From assembly GCF_001942495.1 (NCBI RefSeq), contig NZ_MKZS01000001.1:771128-820175 (forward strand): a stretch of 49,048 bases of DNA, written 5' to 3'. The translations under genes and the position numbers were made by a program. How positions within the stretch are numbered: the stretch's first letter is position 1; each line of letters starts with the position of its first letter. Shown piece by piece: positions 17,955 to 27,983 of the stretch. Source of the DNA: Moorena bouillonii PNG (GTDB lineage Bacteria; Cyanobacteriota; Cyanobacteriia; Cyanobacteriales; Coleofasciculaceae). Below the pieces are notes generated by a model, which worked only from the letters and a program-made list of their open reading frames with translations, was not told the origin of the DNA and made no database searches.

Positions 17955-18037
17955 AGTATTCAAAGCGAAACGATATTAACCCTTCAGCCTACCCTACGGT
18001 AACGGTATCAGAGGAACATCCTTAATCCTTTATCTTT

Positions 18038-19576
18038 ATGTCATTTATTTCGATTACCTACAGCTGTTTATTGTTAGCAGTTTTGGGAATCTACTGGTTG
18101 GTGCAACCTTCTACAGCTGCCACAGGTTCTCCTAAACTAAAACTTTTGGTTTTATTAATTAGCAGTCTAATATTTTATGCTTCACTACAAATCCAATATA
18201 TTCCCCTTTTGGTATTGATTACCCTAATTAATTTTTACTTTGGACAAGCACTAGGGACGAATACAGTTGCTGGTTCCCATGCTACTAATTATCATCTCTC
18301 CAATGAAGAATGGCTATTAGCTGATAGTTTTTGGAATAACCGACGATTAAGACTACTGTGGCTAGGTATTTTCATAAATGTGATCTTTTTGCTAGGCTTC
18401 AAGTATCTTCCTTTCTTCTTGTCCAACTTAGCAGTAATTCCCAACTTTACCATTGCCCAAGATGGGGCTAATTGGATTAGGGATAACTTAATTGTGCCTC
18501 TAGGAATATCATTCTTTATATTTGAGGGTATTGCTTATATCATTGATGTTTATCGTGGGGCTCCTGCAACTCGTAATCTACTCCAGTTTGCTGCTTATAA
18601 GTTATTTTTCCCTAAACTTATTTCTGGTCCAATTACTCGTTATCATCCGTTTGCCCTTGAACTTAAAACCCTACAATTTCCAAATCTTGACCGAGCAACA
18701 GAAGGACTTTGGTTGATTACATCTGGTGCGATTAAAAAGGCACTCTTAGCGGACCACATTGGGATTTTTGTGGATTTGTGTTTTGGCAATATAGAACGGG
18801 CTGGTAGTGGAGATTTATGGTTAGCTATCTTTGCCTACGGTTTACAACTCTATTTCGATTTCAGCGGCTATGTAGACATTGCCCGTGGTAGTGCAGTGTT
18901 ACTGGGCATTAATCTTCCAGAAAACTTTGATTTTCCCTATTTCAGTATCAGCATTGCGGATTTCTGGCGTCGCTGGCACATCACTCTAGGAGATTGGATC
19001 CGTAACTATCTCTACTTTCCCTTGGGCGGTTCCCGTAAAGGGGTTGCTCGTACCTGCGTTAACCTATTCATCGTAATGGTCATTATTGGTATCTGGCATG
19101 GAGCAGCTTGGGGATTTGTAGCCTGGGGTGGCTTGCATGGTCTAGCGTTAGTCCTTCATCGCTTGACCGAAGCTTTCTGTGAAAATAGAGATGGCATAAA
19201 ACGTTGGTGGCAAAGTTGGTCAGGGGTCTTAGTCAGCTGGTTTTTGACCCAATTTATGGTGTTTACTGCCTGGATTTTTTTCCGCATCCCCAATCTCACA
19301 CAAGCCAGTTTAGTCATCCAGAATCTCTGGGGTCACCCAGCTGACATCCAATTTGGTCAAAAAGTCTACTTAACCGCTATTGGTATGGAACGCTTCTGGG
19401 TGCTTCTGCTGTTAGTTAGCTTAGCAGCCTCAATGGCTGGGGTTTACAGTATCCGAAGGGGTCTGAAATTACAACTCAACTGGCCGGTGAAGTTGTTGTT
19501 GGTACCAATAGGTCTCTACGTAGTTTGGTTGTTTGCTCCTCAGAGTGGTCTCCCTTACATTTATTTCGATTTTTGA
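18038..19576 (+). CDS. MBOAT-family O-acyltransferase (AlgI-like)
   Basis: The 512-residue polytopic protein has the MBOAT signatures YFDFSGYVDIARGSAVLLGI, ISIADFWRRWHITLGDWIRNYLY and IGIWHGAAWGFVAWGGLHG, the last with the conserved catalytic His in WHG. AlgI-type enzymes move acetyl groups across the inner membrane and pass them to SGNH-type partners that acylate exopolysaccharide. The preceding DUF1574 gene fits that partner role. The pair is separated by a 108-bp MITE-like element. The substrate glycan cannot be told from the sequence. Confidence 0.93.
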   Translation: MSFISITYSCLLLAVLGIYWLVQPSTAATGSPKLKLLVLLISSLIFYASLQIQYIPLLVLITLINFYFGQALGTNTVAGSHATNYHLSNEEWLLADSFWNNRRLRLLWLGIFINVIFLLGFKYLPFFLSNLAVIPNFTIAQDGANWIRDNLIVPLGISFFIFEGIAYIIDVYRGAPATRNLLQFAAYKLFFPKLISGPITRYHPFALELKTLQFPNLDRATEGLWLITSGAIKKALLADHIGIFVDLCFGNIERAGSGDLWLAIFAYGLQLYFDFSGYVDIARGSAVLLGINLPENFDFPYFSISIADFWRRWHITLGDWIRNYLYFPLGGSRKGVARTCVNLFIVMVIIGIWHGAAWGFVAWGGLHGLALVLHRLTEAFCENRDGIKRWWQSWSGVLVSWFLTQFMVFTAWIFFRIPNLTQASLVIQNLWGHPADIQFGQKVYLTAIGMERFWVLLLLVSLAASMAGVYSIRRGLKLQLNWPVKLLLVPIGLYVVWLFAPQSGLPYIYFDF

Positions 19577-19694
19577 CTTGCGCGTAGGGCTATAACGCAC
19601 TAGAACTCTATCAAAAAGGGCAGATCGAAGGGATAGGATAGTAGTAATGCTGCAATAATATATGCTTTATACAAGACTTAAGAGAGAACGCTTT

Positions 19695-20789
19695 ATGGAT
19701 CTGGTTACACTCCAGAACAAATTAGATAATATTTCCTTTTTCGTCCTGTTTGTGACGATGTTAATTTACTGGGTAGGAGCCGCTTTTCCTAAAATTCCTT
19801 ATTTGTCAGCCTTAGGAACATCAGGGATGGCAACCGCCAACCTTTGCACTGCTACCTTACTCGGAGCAAGATGGCTAGAGGCGGGCTACTTCCCGATCAG
19901 TAATCTCTATGAATCCCTGTTTTTCCTTACCTGGGGAATTACCACAGTTCATCTAATTGCTGAAAACATGAGTCGCAGCCGATTGGTAGGGGTGGCTACT
20001 GCACCAGTCGCCATGGGAATTACCGCGTTTGCGGCTCTATCCCTACCACCAGATATGCAGGAAAGTGCTCCATTGGTACCTGCTCTGAAATCCAATTGGT
20101 TAATGATGCATGTTAGCATCATGATGCTCAGTTACGCCACCCTGATGGTCGGTTCCGTGGTAGCGATCGCATTTTTAGTAATTACCCGTGGTCAGAAGGT
20201 GGAACTGCGAGGAAGTTCTTTCGGGACTGGTGGCTATCGCAGCAAGACTAACTTATCGAATAACATACCAGGGAATTCCACTTTTAAACTACAGCGCAAC
20301 GGTAATCAACCAATTTCTCAGCCTCTAGTTACCTCTGATACCTCATCCCCTTTAGCTGAACTGGGACAGAGTAAAGCAGCTAGTACTACAGCAGTGCTCG
20401 ATTTAGTAACTACCCCCGACTCACCCGTACCATCAGTATCGACAGCACCCACCCTCTCACCCCAGAGGCTTAATATTGCCGACACTCTCGATAATATCAG
20501 CTATCGTATTATTGGGCTGGGGTTTCCTCTGCTCACCATTGGGATTATTGCCGGTGCCGTTTGGGCAAACGAGGCTTGGGGTTCATACTGGAGTTGGGAC
20601 CCAAAGGAAACCTGGGCATTAATTACTTGGCTAGTGTTTGCTGCCTATCTCCATGCCCGCATTACCCGTGGCTGGCAAGGACGCCGACCAGCAATTTTGG
20701 CAGGGACAGGACTTCTAGTTGTCTGGGTTTGCTATCTGGGAGTCAATCTATTGGGTAAAGGCTTACATTCCTACGGCTGGTTCTTCTAA
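19695..20789 (+). CDS. ccsB: Cytochrome c biogenesis protein CcsB (CcsA-type heme handling protein, system II)
   Basis: This integral thylakoid or plasma membrane protein carries heme for attachment to c-type cytochromes (cytochromes f and c6) together with its Ccs1/ResB partner, which is not encoded here. The tryptophan-rich WWD motif is clear: [23 protein letters not shown], flanked by conserved histidines ([13 protein letters not shown] and [12 protein letters not shown]). Residues about 170-265 are a long variable loop with low conservation, common in cyanobacterial members. I chose the ATG at 19695 ([15 protein letters not shown]), which has AGAGAGA about 8 nt upstream; the ATG at 19662 would add 11 basic residues. 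The chloroplast naming for the same family is ccsA. Confidence 0.93.
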   Translation: MDLVTLQNKLDNISFFVLFVTMLIYWVGAAFPKIPYLSALGTSGMATANLCTATLLGARWLEAGYFPISNLYESLFFLTWGITTVHLIAENMSRSRLVGVATAPVAMGITAFAALSLPPDMQESAPLVPALKSNWLMMHVSIMMLSYATLMVGSVVAIAFLVITRGQKVELRGSSFGTGGYRSKTNLSNNIPGNSTFKLQRNGNQPISQPLVTSDTSSPLAELGQSKAASTTAVLDLVTTPDSPVPSVSTAPTLSPQRLNIADTLDNISYRIIGLGFPLLTIGIIAGAVWANEAWGSYWSWDPKETWALITWLVFAAYLHARITRGWQGRRPAILAGTGLLVVWVCYLGVNLLGKGLHSYGWFF

Positions 20790-20851
20790 GAACTCTATAT
20801 TTCCGTGATTGAGTGCATGCCCTAAATTGCTTCTACTGAAAACCTGCTTTA

Positions 20852-21053
20852 ATGCCTAGAGGCATCGGAGAATTAAGCCTAGGAAAACTACCTTTGACTC
20901 AAAGGAATAGTTGGGTCTATGGTTGGGAAGCGATGCAGAGGTGCGACCCGTGGCGAATTTAATTACGGGTCAAGGGCACCATTACCGACCTGGGGGGGTT
21001 TCCCCCACTCGCGCTTTGCATGGCTGACAATGAAACTCCTGCCCTCTAGGCAT
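20852..21053. repeat. Inverted-repeat-bounded intergenic element carrying a GGTGCG/CGCACC-family copy
   Basis: ATGCCTAGAGG (20852-20862) and CCTCTAGGCAT (21043-21053) are exact reverse complements 200 bp apart. Between them lies the 41-bp repeat at 20940-20980 (GGTGCGACCCGTGGCG ... GGGCACC) and a GGGGGGGTTTCCCCC hairpin. This fills most of the space between ccsB and the KGK gene. Confidence 0.7.
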
Positions 21054-21090
21054 GGAAGCTTATCGAAAAGTTTGATCGGGGAAAATAGTT

Positions 21091-22161
21091 GTGGATAATC
21101 AGTTCAAGCCACTCGCTGTTGGTGAAGTACTATCAGTGGATGAATCTGCTCAAATCTTTATTGGAAACCGTACCTTTAGGGTCGGTGAATTCTTAGTTGC
21201 TATCAAAAAGAAATTGGTAGAAGTTTTAGGGGATGAATGGACTCCAGAACAGGAAAGTTGGTTTAGCGAATCGGGTATTCCCTGTGAAGTGTTGCAATTT
21301 TATGCTAATGACTGGCAGCAAGGCAAGGTAAGAGTTAATCTAGAATTTTGCCTTGTCGAGGCTGAGAATAATGTTGATAATATATCAGCTATTGGTGGTG
21401 AAACATTACAAAGCACATCAACCCAGGTAGCAGCACCGCCAGACCTCACAGAGCCAGAAACTAGCAATGATTCTGGATTGGAGCTTGGAGTTGGAGCAGC
21501 CACAGCCGCTGTGACTGCTACTGGAATATCACTAGCTGAAGAACTGGAAGAAGATGCCTCAACTGCTATCTCTGATGAGATGACACTTAAACCAACACTT
21601 GATGCAGATGAAGACATTGCTATCGAACAAACCCCAACTAGTAGTGAAGATGAGTTTGATTTAGGAGACTTTTCCGATAGCGAGGAAGATATTTCTATCG
21701 AACAAACCCCAACTAGTAGTGAAGATGAGTTTGATTTAGGAGACTTTTCCGATAGTGAGTCGGAAAGTGAGGAAGATATTGGTTTTGAACAAACCCCAAC
21801 TAGTAGTGAAGATGAGTTTGATTTAGGAGACTTTTCCGATACTGAGTCGGAAAATGAGGAAGATATTGGTTTCGAACAAACCACAACCAATACTGAAGAT
21901 GACTTTGATTTAGGAGAATTTTCCGATAGTGAAGAAGATATAGAGTTCGTAGAATCACCGACAGCAGAGGAAGAAGATTTGCTGGATTTGTCAGCAGTAT
22001 CAACAGACAGTAGTAATGATTTTGATCTGGGTGATATGTCTGATGATAGTGATGAAGACATGTTTAAACTGGACGATATTTCCTTTGATGAGGAATCAGA
22101 AAACGGTGATGATAATTCCCTAATGGATGATGTCTGGCAGGAAATGAATGAACTTAAATAA
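21091..22161 (+). CDS. KGK-domain protein with long acidic repeat tail
   Basis: Residues 1-95 resemble the cyanobacterial KGK family: TFRVGEFLVAIKKKL, then SWFSESGIPCEVLQF, then DWQQGKVRVNLEFCL in place of the usual GWQKGKVR. The rest is very acidic. It contains four repeats of the type EDIxxEQTPTSSEDEFDLGDFSDSE (DNA about 21607-21930, spacing 75, 87 and 87 bp) and further diverged copies. No enzyme motif or membrane segment is visible. The start is GTG with GGGGAAAA upstream. The role is unknown; the acidic tail might bind basic proteins or cations. A similar [10 protein letters not shown] vocabulary occurs in the PilJ linker (28605 gene). Confidence 0.75.
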   Translation: MDNQFKPLAVGEVLSVDESAQIFIGNRTFRVGEFLVAIKKKLVEVLGDEWTPEQESWFSESGIPCEVLQFYANDWQQGKVRVNLEFCLVEAENNVDNISAIGGETLQSTSTQVAAPPDLTEPETSNDSGLELGVGAATAAVTATGISLAEELEEDASTAISDEMTLKPTLDADEDIAIEQTPTSSEDEFDLGDFSDSEEDISIEQTPTSSEDEFDLGDFSDSESESEEDIGFEQTPTSSEDEFDLGDFSDTESENEEDIGFEQTTTNTEDDFDLGEFSDSEEDIEFVESPTAEEEDLLDLSAVSTDSSNDFDLGDMSDDSDEDMFKLDDISFDEESENGDDNSLMDDVWQEMNELK

Positions 22162-22353
22162 GGGTAAATAATAGTGTATTGGTAAATGTTGTGGTAAATG
22201 TTGACATGGAAGCATCATAGTGAACACAGTGAACATGCCGATTTCAAAGCTTTCAAGAACCTTGAGCGTTTAGGATTTATCGGATTCTAGGGTATCTATG
22301 ACCTACAAAATTCAAAATTTAAAAGTTTTGGATAACCATTCATAACGACTCTA

Positions 22354-23367
22354 ATGTCTGAGATACCGAGTTGGACACCTCTTCATGCACGGCTACATAG
22401 AACCCTGCGGCAAAAGAAGCTACTACCAAAGAATCAGCAGGTTTTAGTAGCCGTATCCGGTGGGCAAGATTCCCTTTGCCTAACCAAACTACTGCTAGAT
22501 TTACAGCCCAAGTGGAAATGGCAGCTAGGAATCGCCCACTGTGACCACCGTTGGCCCTATGATGAAGGAATTTCCCTTCATGTACAGCAAATTGCTCAAA
22601 GTTGGGGGCTTCCATTTCATCTACGAACTGCCCCTGAAGTGACAAAGAGCGAATCAGCAGCGCGGCAGTGGCGTTATCAAGCCCTGATTGACATTGCCCA
22701 AACTCAAGGTTACCCCACTGTTGTCACAGGTCACACAAAAAGCGATCGCGCTGAAACAGTCATCTATAACCTGATCAGAGGTTCAGGCACTGATGGCTTG
22801 CAAGCCTTGACCTGGGAACGACCTCTTGCTCCTGGAGTAAGTCTGGTGCGTCCCCTACTTGACACATCCCGTAGCGAAACTCTCCAGTTTTGCGAGCAGC
22901 AGCAACTGTCCATTTGGGTAGATGCTTACAATCAAGACCTTAACTATGCTCGTAACCGCATCCGCCAAGAGCTAATCCCCTATTTAAAAACCCATTTCAA
23001 CCCACAAGTTGAGACAGCCTTGTCCCAAATTGCTGAAATCTTGCGAGCAGACGTGGAATATCTCGAAAACACTGCTGAGCAAATCCAAAAGCAAGCCATG
23101 GCAGTACCTAGGGTTGAGGAAGATCCTGGTAGCAATAGCCCTCCACGATTGAATCGTCTGGTATTACAGCAAGCTCCCCTAGCTCTGCAACGTCGTGTGA
23201 TTCGGAAGTTCCTTCAGGAAAACCAAACCAAAGCCCTGAGCTTTGAGCAAATCGAAGCCGTGACTGGTTTAATTGCTGCTCCCAACCGCTCTCGAACGTC
23301 ATCCTTTCCTGGTGGAGTAACAGCCTTGGTAGAAGAGGAATGGATTATTCTTAATACCGAAGTATGA
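22354..23367 (+). CDS. tilS: tRNA(Ile)-lysidine synthetase
   Basis: TilS attaches lysine to C34 of tRNA-Ile2 (anticodon CAU) using ATP, which switches its decoding from AUG to AUA and is essential. The PP-loop motif SGGQDS is at residues 35-40, followed by GIAHCDHRWPYDE and VTGHTKSDRAET. RNRIRQELIPYLKTHFNPQ is the typical end of the N-terminal domain. The protein has 337 residues, the shorter form found in cyanobacteria. It stands alone with no obvious operon partner. Confidence 0.95.
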   Translation: MSEIPSWTPLHARLHRTLRQKKLLPKNQQVLVAVSGGQDSLCLTKLLLDLQPKWKWQLGIAHCDHRWPYDEGISLHVQQIAQSWGLPFHLRTAPEVTKSESAARQWRYQALIDIAQTQGYPTVVTGHTKSDRAETVIYNLIRGSGTDGLQALTWERPLAPGVSLVRPLLDTSRSETLQFCEQQQLSIWVDAYNQDLNYARNRIRQELIPYLKTHFNPQVETALSQIAEILRADVEYLENTAEQIQKQAMAVPRVEEDPGSNSPPRLNRLVLQQAPLALQRRVIRKFLQENQTKALSFEQIEAVTGLIAAPNRSRTSSFPGGVTALVEEEWIILNTEV

Positions 23368-23440
23368 AGTATTAAGTATTAACTATAAAGTATGAACTAC
23401 TAAACAGTTCTATCTCTGAGTTTCTGAGAAATTGTTCTCC

Positions 23441-23530
23441 TTCAACCTACCCTACACCGAATACGGGGCGAACAACATTCAACCTTTAACATTCAACCTA
23501 CCCTACACTGAATACGGGGCGAACAACATT
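23441..23530. repeat. Two direct 39-bp repeats after tilS
   Basis: A 39-bp unit beginning TTCAACCTACCCTACAC and ending CGAACAACATT occurs at 23441-23479 and 23492-23530 with one mismatch. It lies between the convergent tilS and hmpF genes. Confidence 0.85.
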
Positions 23531-23548
23531 TAATATTAAACCTTAAAC

Positions 23549-25312
23549 CTAAGAAGCTGCCAACTCGGGAGATTGGCTTAAGCTACTGATGATTTGGGAT
23601 ATTTGAGCGATCGCTTGTTGTTGAGAATCACCTGTTTTCTGGATGTGATTCAGAGCATTTGCGATCGCATCCAGCTTCTGTCGAAGTTCATTGAGAGCAT
23701 CTTGCAATGGCTGTAGGGTTTTTTCATAGAGATGAACTTTGCCCCAAAGTTGAGCTACCTTCACCTGATTGGAGAGCCAACTTTCCTCCAAATTTTTTAC
23801 CTGAGCCAGCTTAGCATCCTTTTCTTGGGTTTGTTGATTCATCAATTCTTCAGCTTGGCTAACCCTAAGGCGCATCTGTTCAATTTCTCGTTCTAGTTGT
23901 TGCAATTGATCTGACTGTTGTTTGCACTGTGCTTCTAGTTCGATCAAAATTGGTCCTAAGTCAATTTTCTGGTTTTGTTGACCATTACTATCCACAATTC
24001 CTTGCCGCAGTCGCAACACTCGTAGGTGCTGATTTAGAATTTCTTCTCGTTCCCATAGAGTCCGGCGTTGACCCACCAAGGTTCTGTCCAGCATCTGGTA
24101 ACGGTCTTGCTCATCTGCTAACTGGGTTTCTAGACTAATACGATCGTACTCACTAGCGACCCTAATCTGTTCTTGTAGTTCTTCAATCCCTTGGTGTTGG
24201 AGTGTTAGTTCTTCTTCTTGGTCATTGACGAAGCGTACAACTTTTTCCAAATCCTGCTGCAAATTCTGAACTATATCCTGTAACTCACCCAAGGGCATTT
24301 TTTCTAGTGCTGCAATATCCACCATTTGGCTAATCTTGACATCCCCTGATGTTGCTGCCATTCGAGCCAGTTCTTGGTATAATTTTTGCTGAGTTTGGAG
24401 TTGCAGACTCACCATCCTAGCTGATTCAACCTTGATCTCTAGATTGGTTTGCTGCACTTGCCTTTCTCGGTTTGCCTGTTCACAGGATGCTTGTAATTGT
24501 TGTAGTTGTTGGGTTTGATGTTGGACTTCTTCCCCTTGACCCTTAACATCTGCTTCCAATTTTTGAGCTAATAGACGCTGTTCATTTAACTGCTGCCAGT
24601 GAGTATCCAACACCGAATGCTGATGCTTGACGACTTCCAAGGCTTGATTCAGTGGTTCCCAGACAGATTGTGTTGATTCTGCTCCTCCTGATAAGCCATT
24701 GAGCAATTGCTGAATCACACCAGCCTGCTGAGCATCTAAACCAGCAGAGTATTGACCATCTGAAACTTGTTCTTCTAAGCGTAGCTGCTGTCCCCGGAGT
24801 TGTTCCCAAGCCCCTTCAAGCTCCTTACTTTTACGCTCCAATTCTTGGCTGAGTTTAGCAGTTTCTGTCTGAGAACTTTCCAGTTCTTGGCGTTGTTGCT
24901 CTATTCTAGAAAAATCCTCCTCCATCGTTTGCATCTGCTCAAGCCGTGCTTCCATTTCCATCTCGCGACGGTTGAGTTCTTGACTTTGATAGGTCAAAGA
25001 TTGCTTCCACTGCTCAATTTCTTCTTCCTGGTTTTTTGACTTTTCTAGCAAGCGAGAGAAATTTTGCAATAGATTGACTAACCTTCCCCCCGCTGCCTCG
25101 ATTGTCCCCTGTATTTGTCGATTCCCACTCAGGTTAACAATCACCAACGCACCATCACCAAAGTTATTGGCTTGTTCTGTCGGAAGCACTTCCTCCCCAG
25201 ACACCTTATTCCAACTCTGGTCAGTCCGCTGAAAAGCCAGCAGTTTGAGTTCGGCCTGAGCTCTACCCATAAACCCAGTTTTCTGCTTTCTTACCTCTGC
25301 GAGATACAGCAC
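23549..25312 (-). CDS. hmpF: HmpF-like type IV pilus motility protein
   Basis: The N-terminus (MLYLAEVRKQKTGFMGRAQAELKLLAFQR ... ALVIVNLSGNRQIQG) matches my memory of HmpF from Nostoc punctiforme. About 450 residues of heptad-patterned coiled coil follow, rich in Gln, Glu and Leu. HmpF localises with the pilus machinery at cell poles, is needed for gliding of hormogonia, and works with the Hmp chemotaxis-like system. The gene diverges from a PatA/CheY/CheW/MCP operon, which supports the identification. It has 587 residues, near the family length. It has no membrane helix and no signal peptide. Confidence 0.85.
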   Translation of the reverse strand: MLYLAEVRKQKTGFMGRAQAELKLLAFQRTDQSWNKVSGEEVLPTEQANNFGDGALVIVNLSGNRQIQGTIEAAGGRLVNLLQNFSRLLEKSKNQEEEIEQWKQSLTYQSQELNRREMEMEARLEQMQTMEEDFSRIEQQRQELESSQTETAKLSQELERKSKELEGAWEQLRGQQLRLEEQVSDGQYSAGLDAQQAGVIQQLLNGLSGGAESTQSVWEPLNQALEVVKHQHSVLDTHWQQLNEQRLLAQKLEADVKGQGEEVQHQTQQLQQLQASCEQANRERQVQQTNLEIKVESARMVSLQLQTQQKLYQELARMAATSGDVKISQMVDIAALEKMPLGELQDIVQNLQQDLEKVVRFVNDQEEELTLQHQGIEELQEQIRVASEYDRISLETQLADEQDRYQMLDRTLVGQRRTLWEREEILNQHLRVLRLRQGIVDSNGQQNQKIDLGPILIELEAQCKQQSDQLQQLEREIEQMRLRVSQAEELMNQQTQEKDAKLAQVKNLEESWLSNQVKVAQLWGKVHLYEKTLQPLQDALNELRQKLDAIANALNHIQKTGDSQQQAIAQISQIISSLSQSPELAAS

Positions 25313-26088
25313 ACTGATCGTCCTCTTTTAATTGTATTGTGCCCAATTCTTGATTAACACATTTGAACGCTTAACCCCAAAGGGGTTACAGGGTGGTAAT
25401 TTTCGGAGATTATTGGTCAACCGATCTATTTTTTCTCCTTAAGGCTATTAGTCCTTTAAAGGATGACGGCAGTCAGTATATTTAGACACTTAATGTATTT
25501 TAAGGTATTTCCCAGACTTGATCTGCGAATCAATAAAGGTGATCAGAATAGAAATAGATTGATGAGGATAGTCTTAGGAATCTTCCCACAGAGGGGGTAT
25601 AGTTTCCCCAACCCGTCTAGTTTCCCGAACCATAGATTTTATCCACCCAGAGGGTCGAATTTTCTAGATTGAACATAACATCTTACCCCATCACTTTCTT
25701 CCCTTGTGCCTAATCCCTATTCAAATAAATATACTTAATTTATATGCTTATATGTTATCCAATGGTGTTTAAAGTCCTAACCTATAACCTTGGACATCTT
25801 AGCTTAAGTTTCCAGTAACCGTCAAAATCCCAGTCTTACCGCTAATCAGTTACTTCGCGCTTTGGTTAGCTGTCTGCAGCCATGCTAAGCTTCCACCAGT
25901 TGGCTTACAGAAGTGATTCCTTAGCAACTCTCCTAGCCTCACCCAATTTTTGGGGATATTTTCATTGTACAGTTAAGCCATTTCTTGAGCAAAGATAGAT
26001 CAGTACCAGTTTATGGGCATCCTTTAACTCAATGACAGGTCATAATCTCAGATACATCAACAGGTTGTTAGGAGCACATTGTCTTTAA
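25313..26088. promoter_or_regulatory. 776-bp divergent regulatory region between hmpF and pilG
   Basis: The region must hold the promoters of both the hmpF and pilG transcripts. A perfect hairpin (TAACCCC AAA GGGGTTA, 25372-25388) lies 60 bp upstream of the hmpF start. A 69-codon ORF at 25463-25672 has no recognisable features. No sigma-factor box could be assigned with confidence. Confidence 0.5.
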
Positions 26089-27297
26089 ATGCAGGGAACT
26101 TTGAGTGAAATTGATATCCGTAGCATCCTGCAACTGATCGAGCTAGGTCAGCGAACCGGGGAACTCTTAGTCGAGGCATACAGCTCTCACCCTAGTAGCA
26201 AGGCTAGCAATAGTGGCAGTCATCGTTTTGCCTCAGGTAGACTTTACCAGCAGCCAAAACTACCAAGTCCCGGTCCTTATTGGTTTGTCTTCTTCCTGAA
26301 TGGCCAGATTGCCTATGCTGCTGACAGCGATGGGAGCTTGTCGCGCCTGCATGATTATCTGCGCCGCTATAAAGCCAATGATGCTCTCAAGGAATTGGAA
26401 AGTCTGTCCATTGCGGCTACCAATGCTCTAGAGTATGGTTATCTTTGGGCTTTGTTAGAAAAGCATGTGATCACACCAAACCAAGGGCGAAGCATTATTC
26501 AAAGCATGGTTAATGAAACCCTTTTTGATTTGCTGAGCTTTCACCATGGCTACTTTGTATTTGAAATTGGTCCGGCATTAGCACCGCAACTTACTACCTT
26601 AGAAATAGGACCATTGGTCACAGAGATTATGAAGCAGGTGCAGGAGTGGAAGCAATTGTGCCCTCATATCCAATCTCCCCATCAGTGTCCAATGATTACT
26701 GCCCATGACCAGTTACAGGCTACACTGCCCGAAAAATCCTTTAGACTCATCAGCAGTTGGGTAGATGGCAAAACTTCTCTACGCCAGTTGTCCCGTTATC
26801 TCCATCGCGACCTGATCACCGTAGCTCGGGCTATTTATCCCTATGTACAACAGGGGTCAATCCAAATGGTGACCCCCAAAGAAGCAGATACGCCAGCCAT
26901 TGAAGAGCAATGGGAGTTGAAGAAAGTTACACGATCTGTTGTCTGTGTTGATGATGATCTCGCAGTTGGAAAAGCTGTGGAATATACCCTAGAAGCCAAA
27001 GGTTATAAAGTTACAGCAATTCAGAAGCCCCTAAAGGCTCTGAGTCAGGTTTTTCAACTCCAACCGGATCTCATCCTCTGTGACCTAGTAATGCCTGACC
27101 TAGATGGTTATGAGCTTTGTGGCATGTTACGCCAATCCAGAGCATTTCGGCAAACCCCCATCATCATGCTCACAGGCAAAGATGGCTTTATCGATCGCGT
27201 CAGAGCCCGGATGGTAGGCGCAACTGACTACTTAACGAAGCCCTTCGGAGATCATGAGTTATTGATGCTTTTGGAGAAATACATTTGGTCGAGGTGA
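26089..27297 (+). CDS. pilG: PatA-type response regulator (PATAN + REC) of the pilus chemotaxis operon
   Basis: The N-terminal PATAN/DUF4388 domain begins MQGTLSEIDIRSILQLIELGQRTGELLVEA. A C-terminal receiver domain starts near residue 280 (VVCVDDDLAVGKAVE), with the phospho-acceptor Asp332 in LILCDLVMP and Lys in YLTKPF. This is the slr1041 (PilG)/HmpA architecture. The protein is probably phosphorylated by a CheA kinase and acts on the pilus motor or its polarity. It is the first gene of the pilG-H-I-J cluster. Confidence 0.88.
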   Translation: MQGTLSEIDIRSILQLIELGQRTGELLVEAYSSHPSSKASNSGSHRFASGRLYQQPKLPSPGPYWFVFFLNGQIAYAADSDGSLSRLHDYLRRYKANDALKELESLSIAATNALEYGYLWALLEKHVITPNQGRSIIQSMVNETLFDLLSFHHGYFVFEIGPALAPQLTTLEIGPLVTEIMKQVQEWKQLCPHIQSPHQCPMITAHDQLQATLPEKSFRLISSWVDGKTSLRQLSRYLHRDLITVARAIYPYVQQGSIQMVTPKEADTPAIEEQWELKKVTRSVVCVDDDLAVGKAVEYTLEAKGYKVTAIQKPLKALSQVFQLQPDLILCDLVMPDLDGYELCGMLRQSRAFRQTPIIMLTGKDGFIDRVRARMVGATDYLTKPFGDHELLMLLEKYIWSR

Positions 27298-27589
27298 CCA
27301 ACGAACAATGCCAAGATAGTAATGCCCTGACCAAAGAATTAGATCAAGGGGAAAATATTGCTGTGTCAGCCTTTGAGTTATTAATACAGGCGTCTAACCC
27401 ATCAGTTCATTAACCAACACTATCCTAATTAAACCCACTGGTCAAGCTAGGGGCTTCCACAAATTCAAGAAAAATCTAGTCTTTCTTGGTATCACCACCA
27501 ATAGATGAGCGATACTGTAATCATGATTCAGTTTATAGACCCAAATCGGGCTATGGTTTAATTTCACGACCTTTCCCGAGGGTCGAGCT

Positions 27590-27594
27590 AGGAG
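27590..27594 (+). promoter_or_regulatory. Shine-Dalgarno fixing the pilH start
   Basis: AGGAG stands 2 nt before the ATG at 27597. Conserved receiver sequence (MSKVLVVEDS) begins there, although the frame is open further upstream. Confidence 0.6.
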
Positions 27595-27596
27595 TT

Positions 27597-27962
27597 ATGA
27601 GTAAAGTTTTAGTTGTAGAAGACAGCCTTGCTCAACGGCAGATGATCTCAGACCTCCTCAAAGGTAGTGGTTTGAAGGTGGATGTTGCCAGTGATGGTGT
27701 TGAGGCTTTAGAACATATTTTAGAGTATTGTCCAGATGTAGTTGTCTTGGATATAGTGATGCCACGCATGAATGGCTATGAGGTCTGTCGGCGTCTTAAG
27801 GCTGACCCCAAAACTCAGAATGTGCCAGTGGTGATGTGTTCTTCAAAAGGCGAAGAATTCGACCGCTATTGGGGCATGAGGCAAGGTGCAGATGCATACA
27901 TTGCGAAGCCTTTTCAGCCAACGGAGTTGATTGGAACAGTTAGACAGCTACTCAGAAGATAA
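27597..27962 (+). CDS. pilH: CheY-type response regulator of the pilus chemotaxis operon
   Basis: This is a stand-alone receiver domain of 121 residues. The acidic pair is in VLVVEDSLAQ, the phospho-acceptor Asp52 in VVVLDIVMP, Thr/Ser in VVMCSSKGEE and the conserved Lys in YIAKPFQP. It matches slr1042 (PilH)/HmpB in order and type. I placed the start at 27597, since the upstream in-frame extension to 27486 is not receiver sequence. The CheW gene follows after a 21-bp gap. Confidence 0.92.
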   Translation: MSKVLVVEDSLAQRQMISDLLKGSGLKVDVASDGVEALEHILEYCPDVVVLDIVMPRMNGYEVCRRLKADPKTQNVPVVMCSSKGEEFDRYWGMRQGADAYIAKPFQPTELIGTVRQLLRR

Positions 27963-27983
27963 ATATATTGGTATTTGACGGTA

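Noticed and set aside
21300-22061. Long antisense ORF (253 codons) opposite the KGK gene
   Set aside because: It is a Ser-rich mirror of the acidic repeats of the plus-strand gene; the plus-strand KGK domain is recognisable and the antisense product is not.
25463-25672. 69-codon plus-strand ORF in the hmpF/pilG spacer
   Set aside because: No ribosome-binding site, no recognisable family, and composition like the surrounding intergenic DNA.
27486-27596. N-terminal extension of the CheY gene
   Set aside because: The receiver domain begins at the ATG at 27597, which has AGGAG just upstream; the extension shows no conservation that I recognise.
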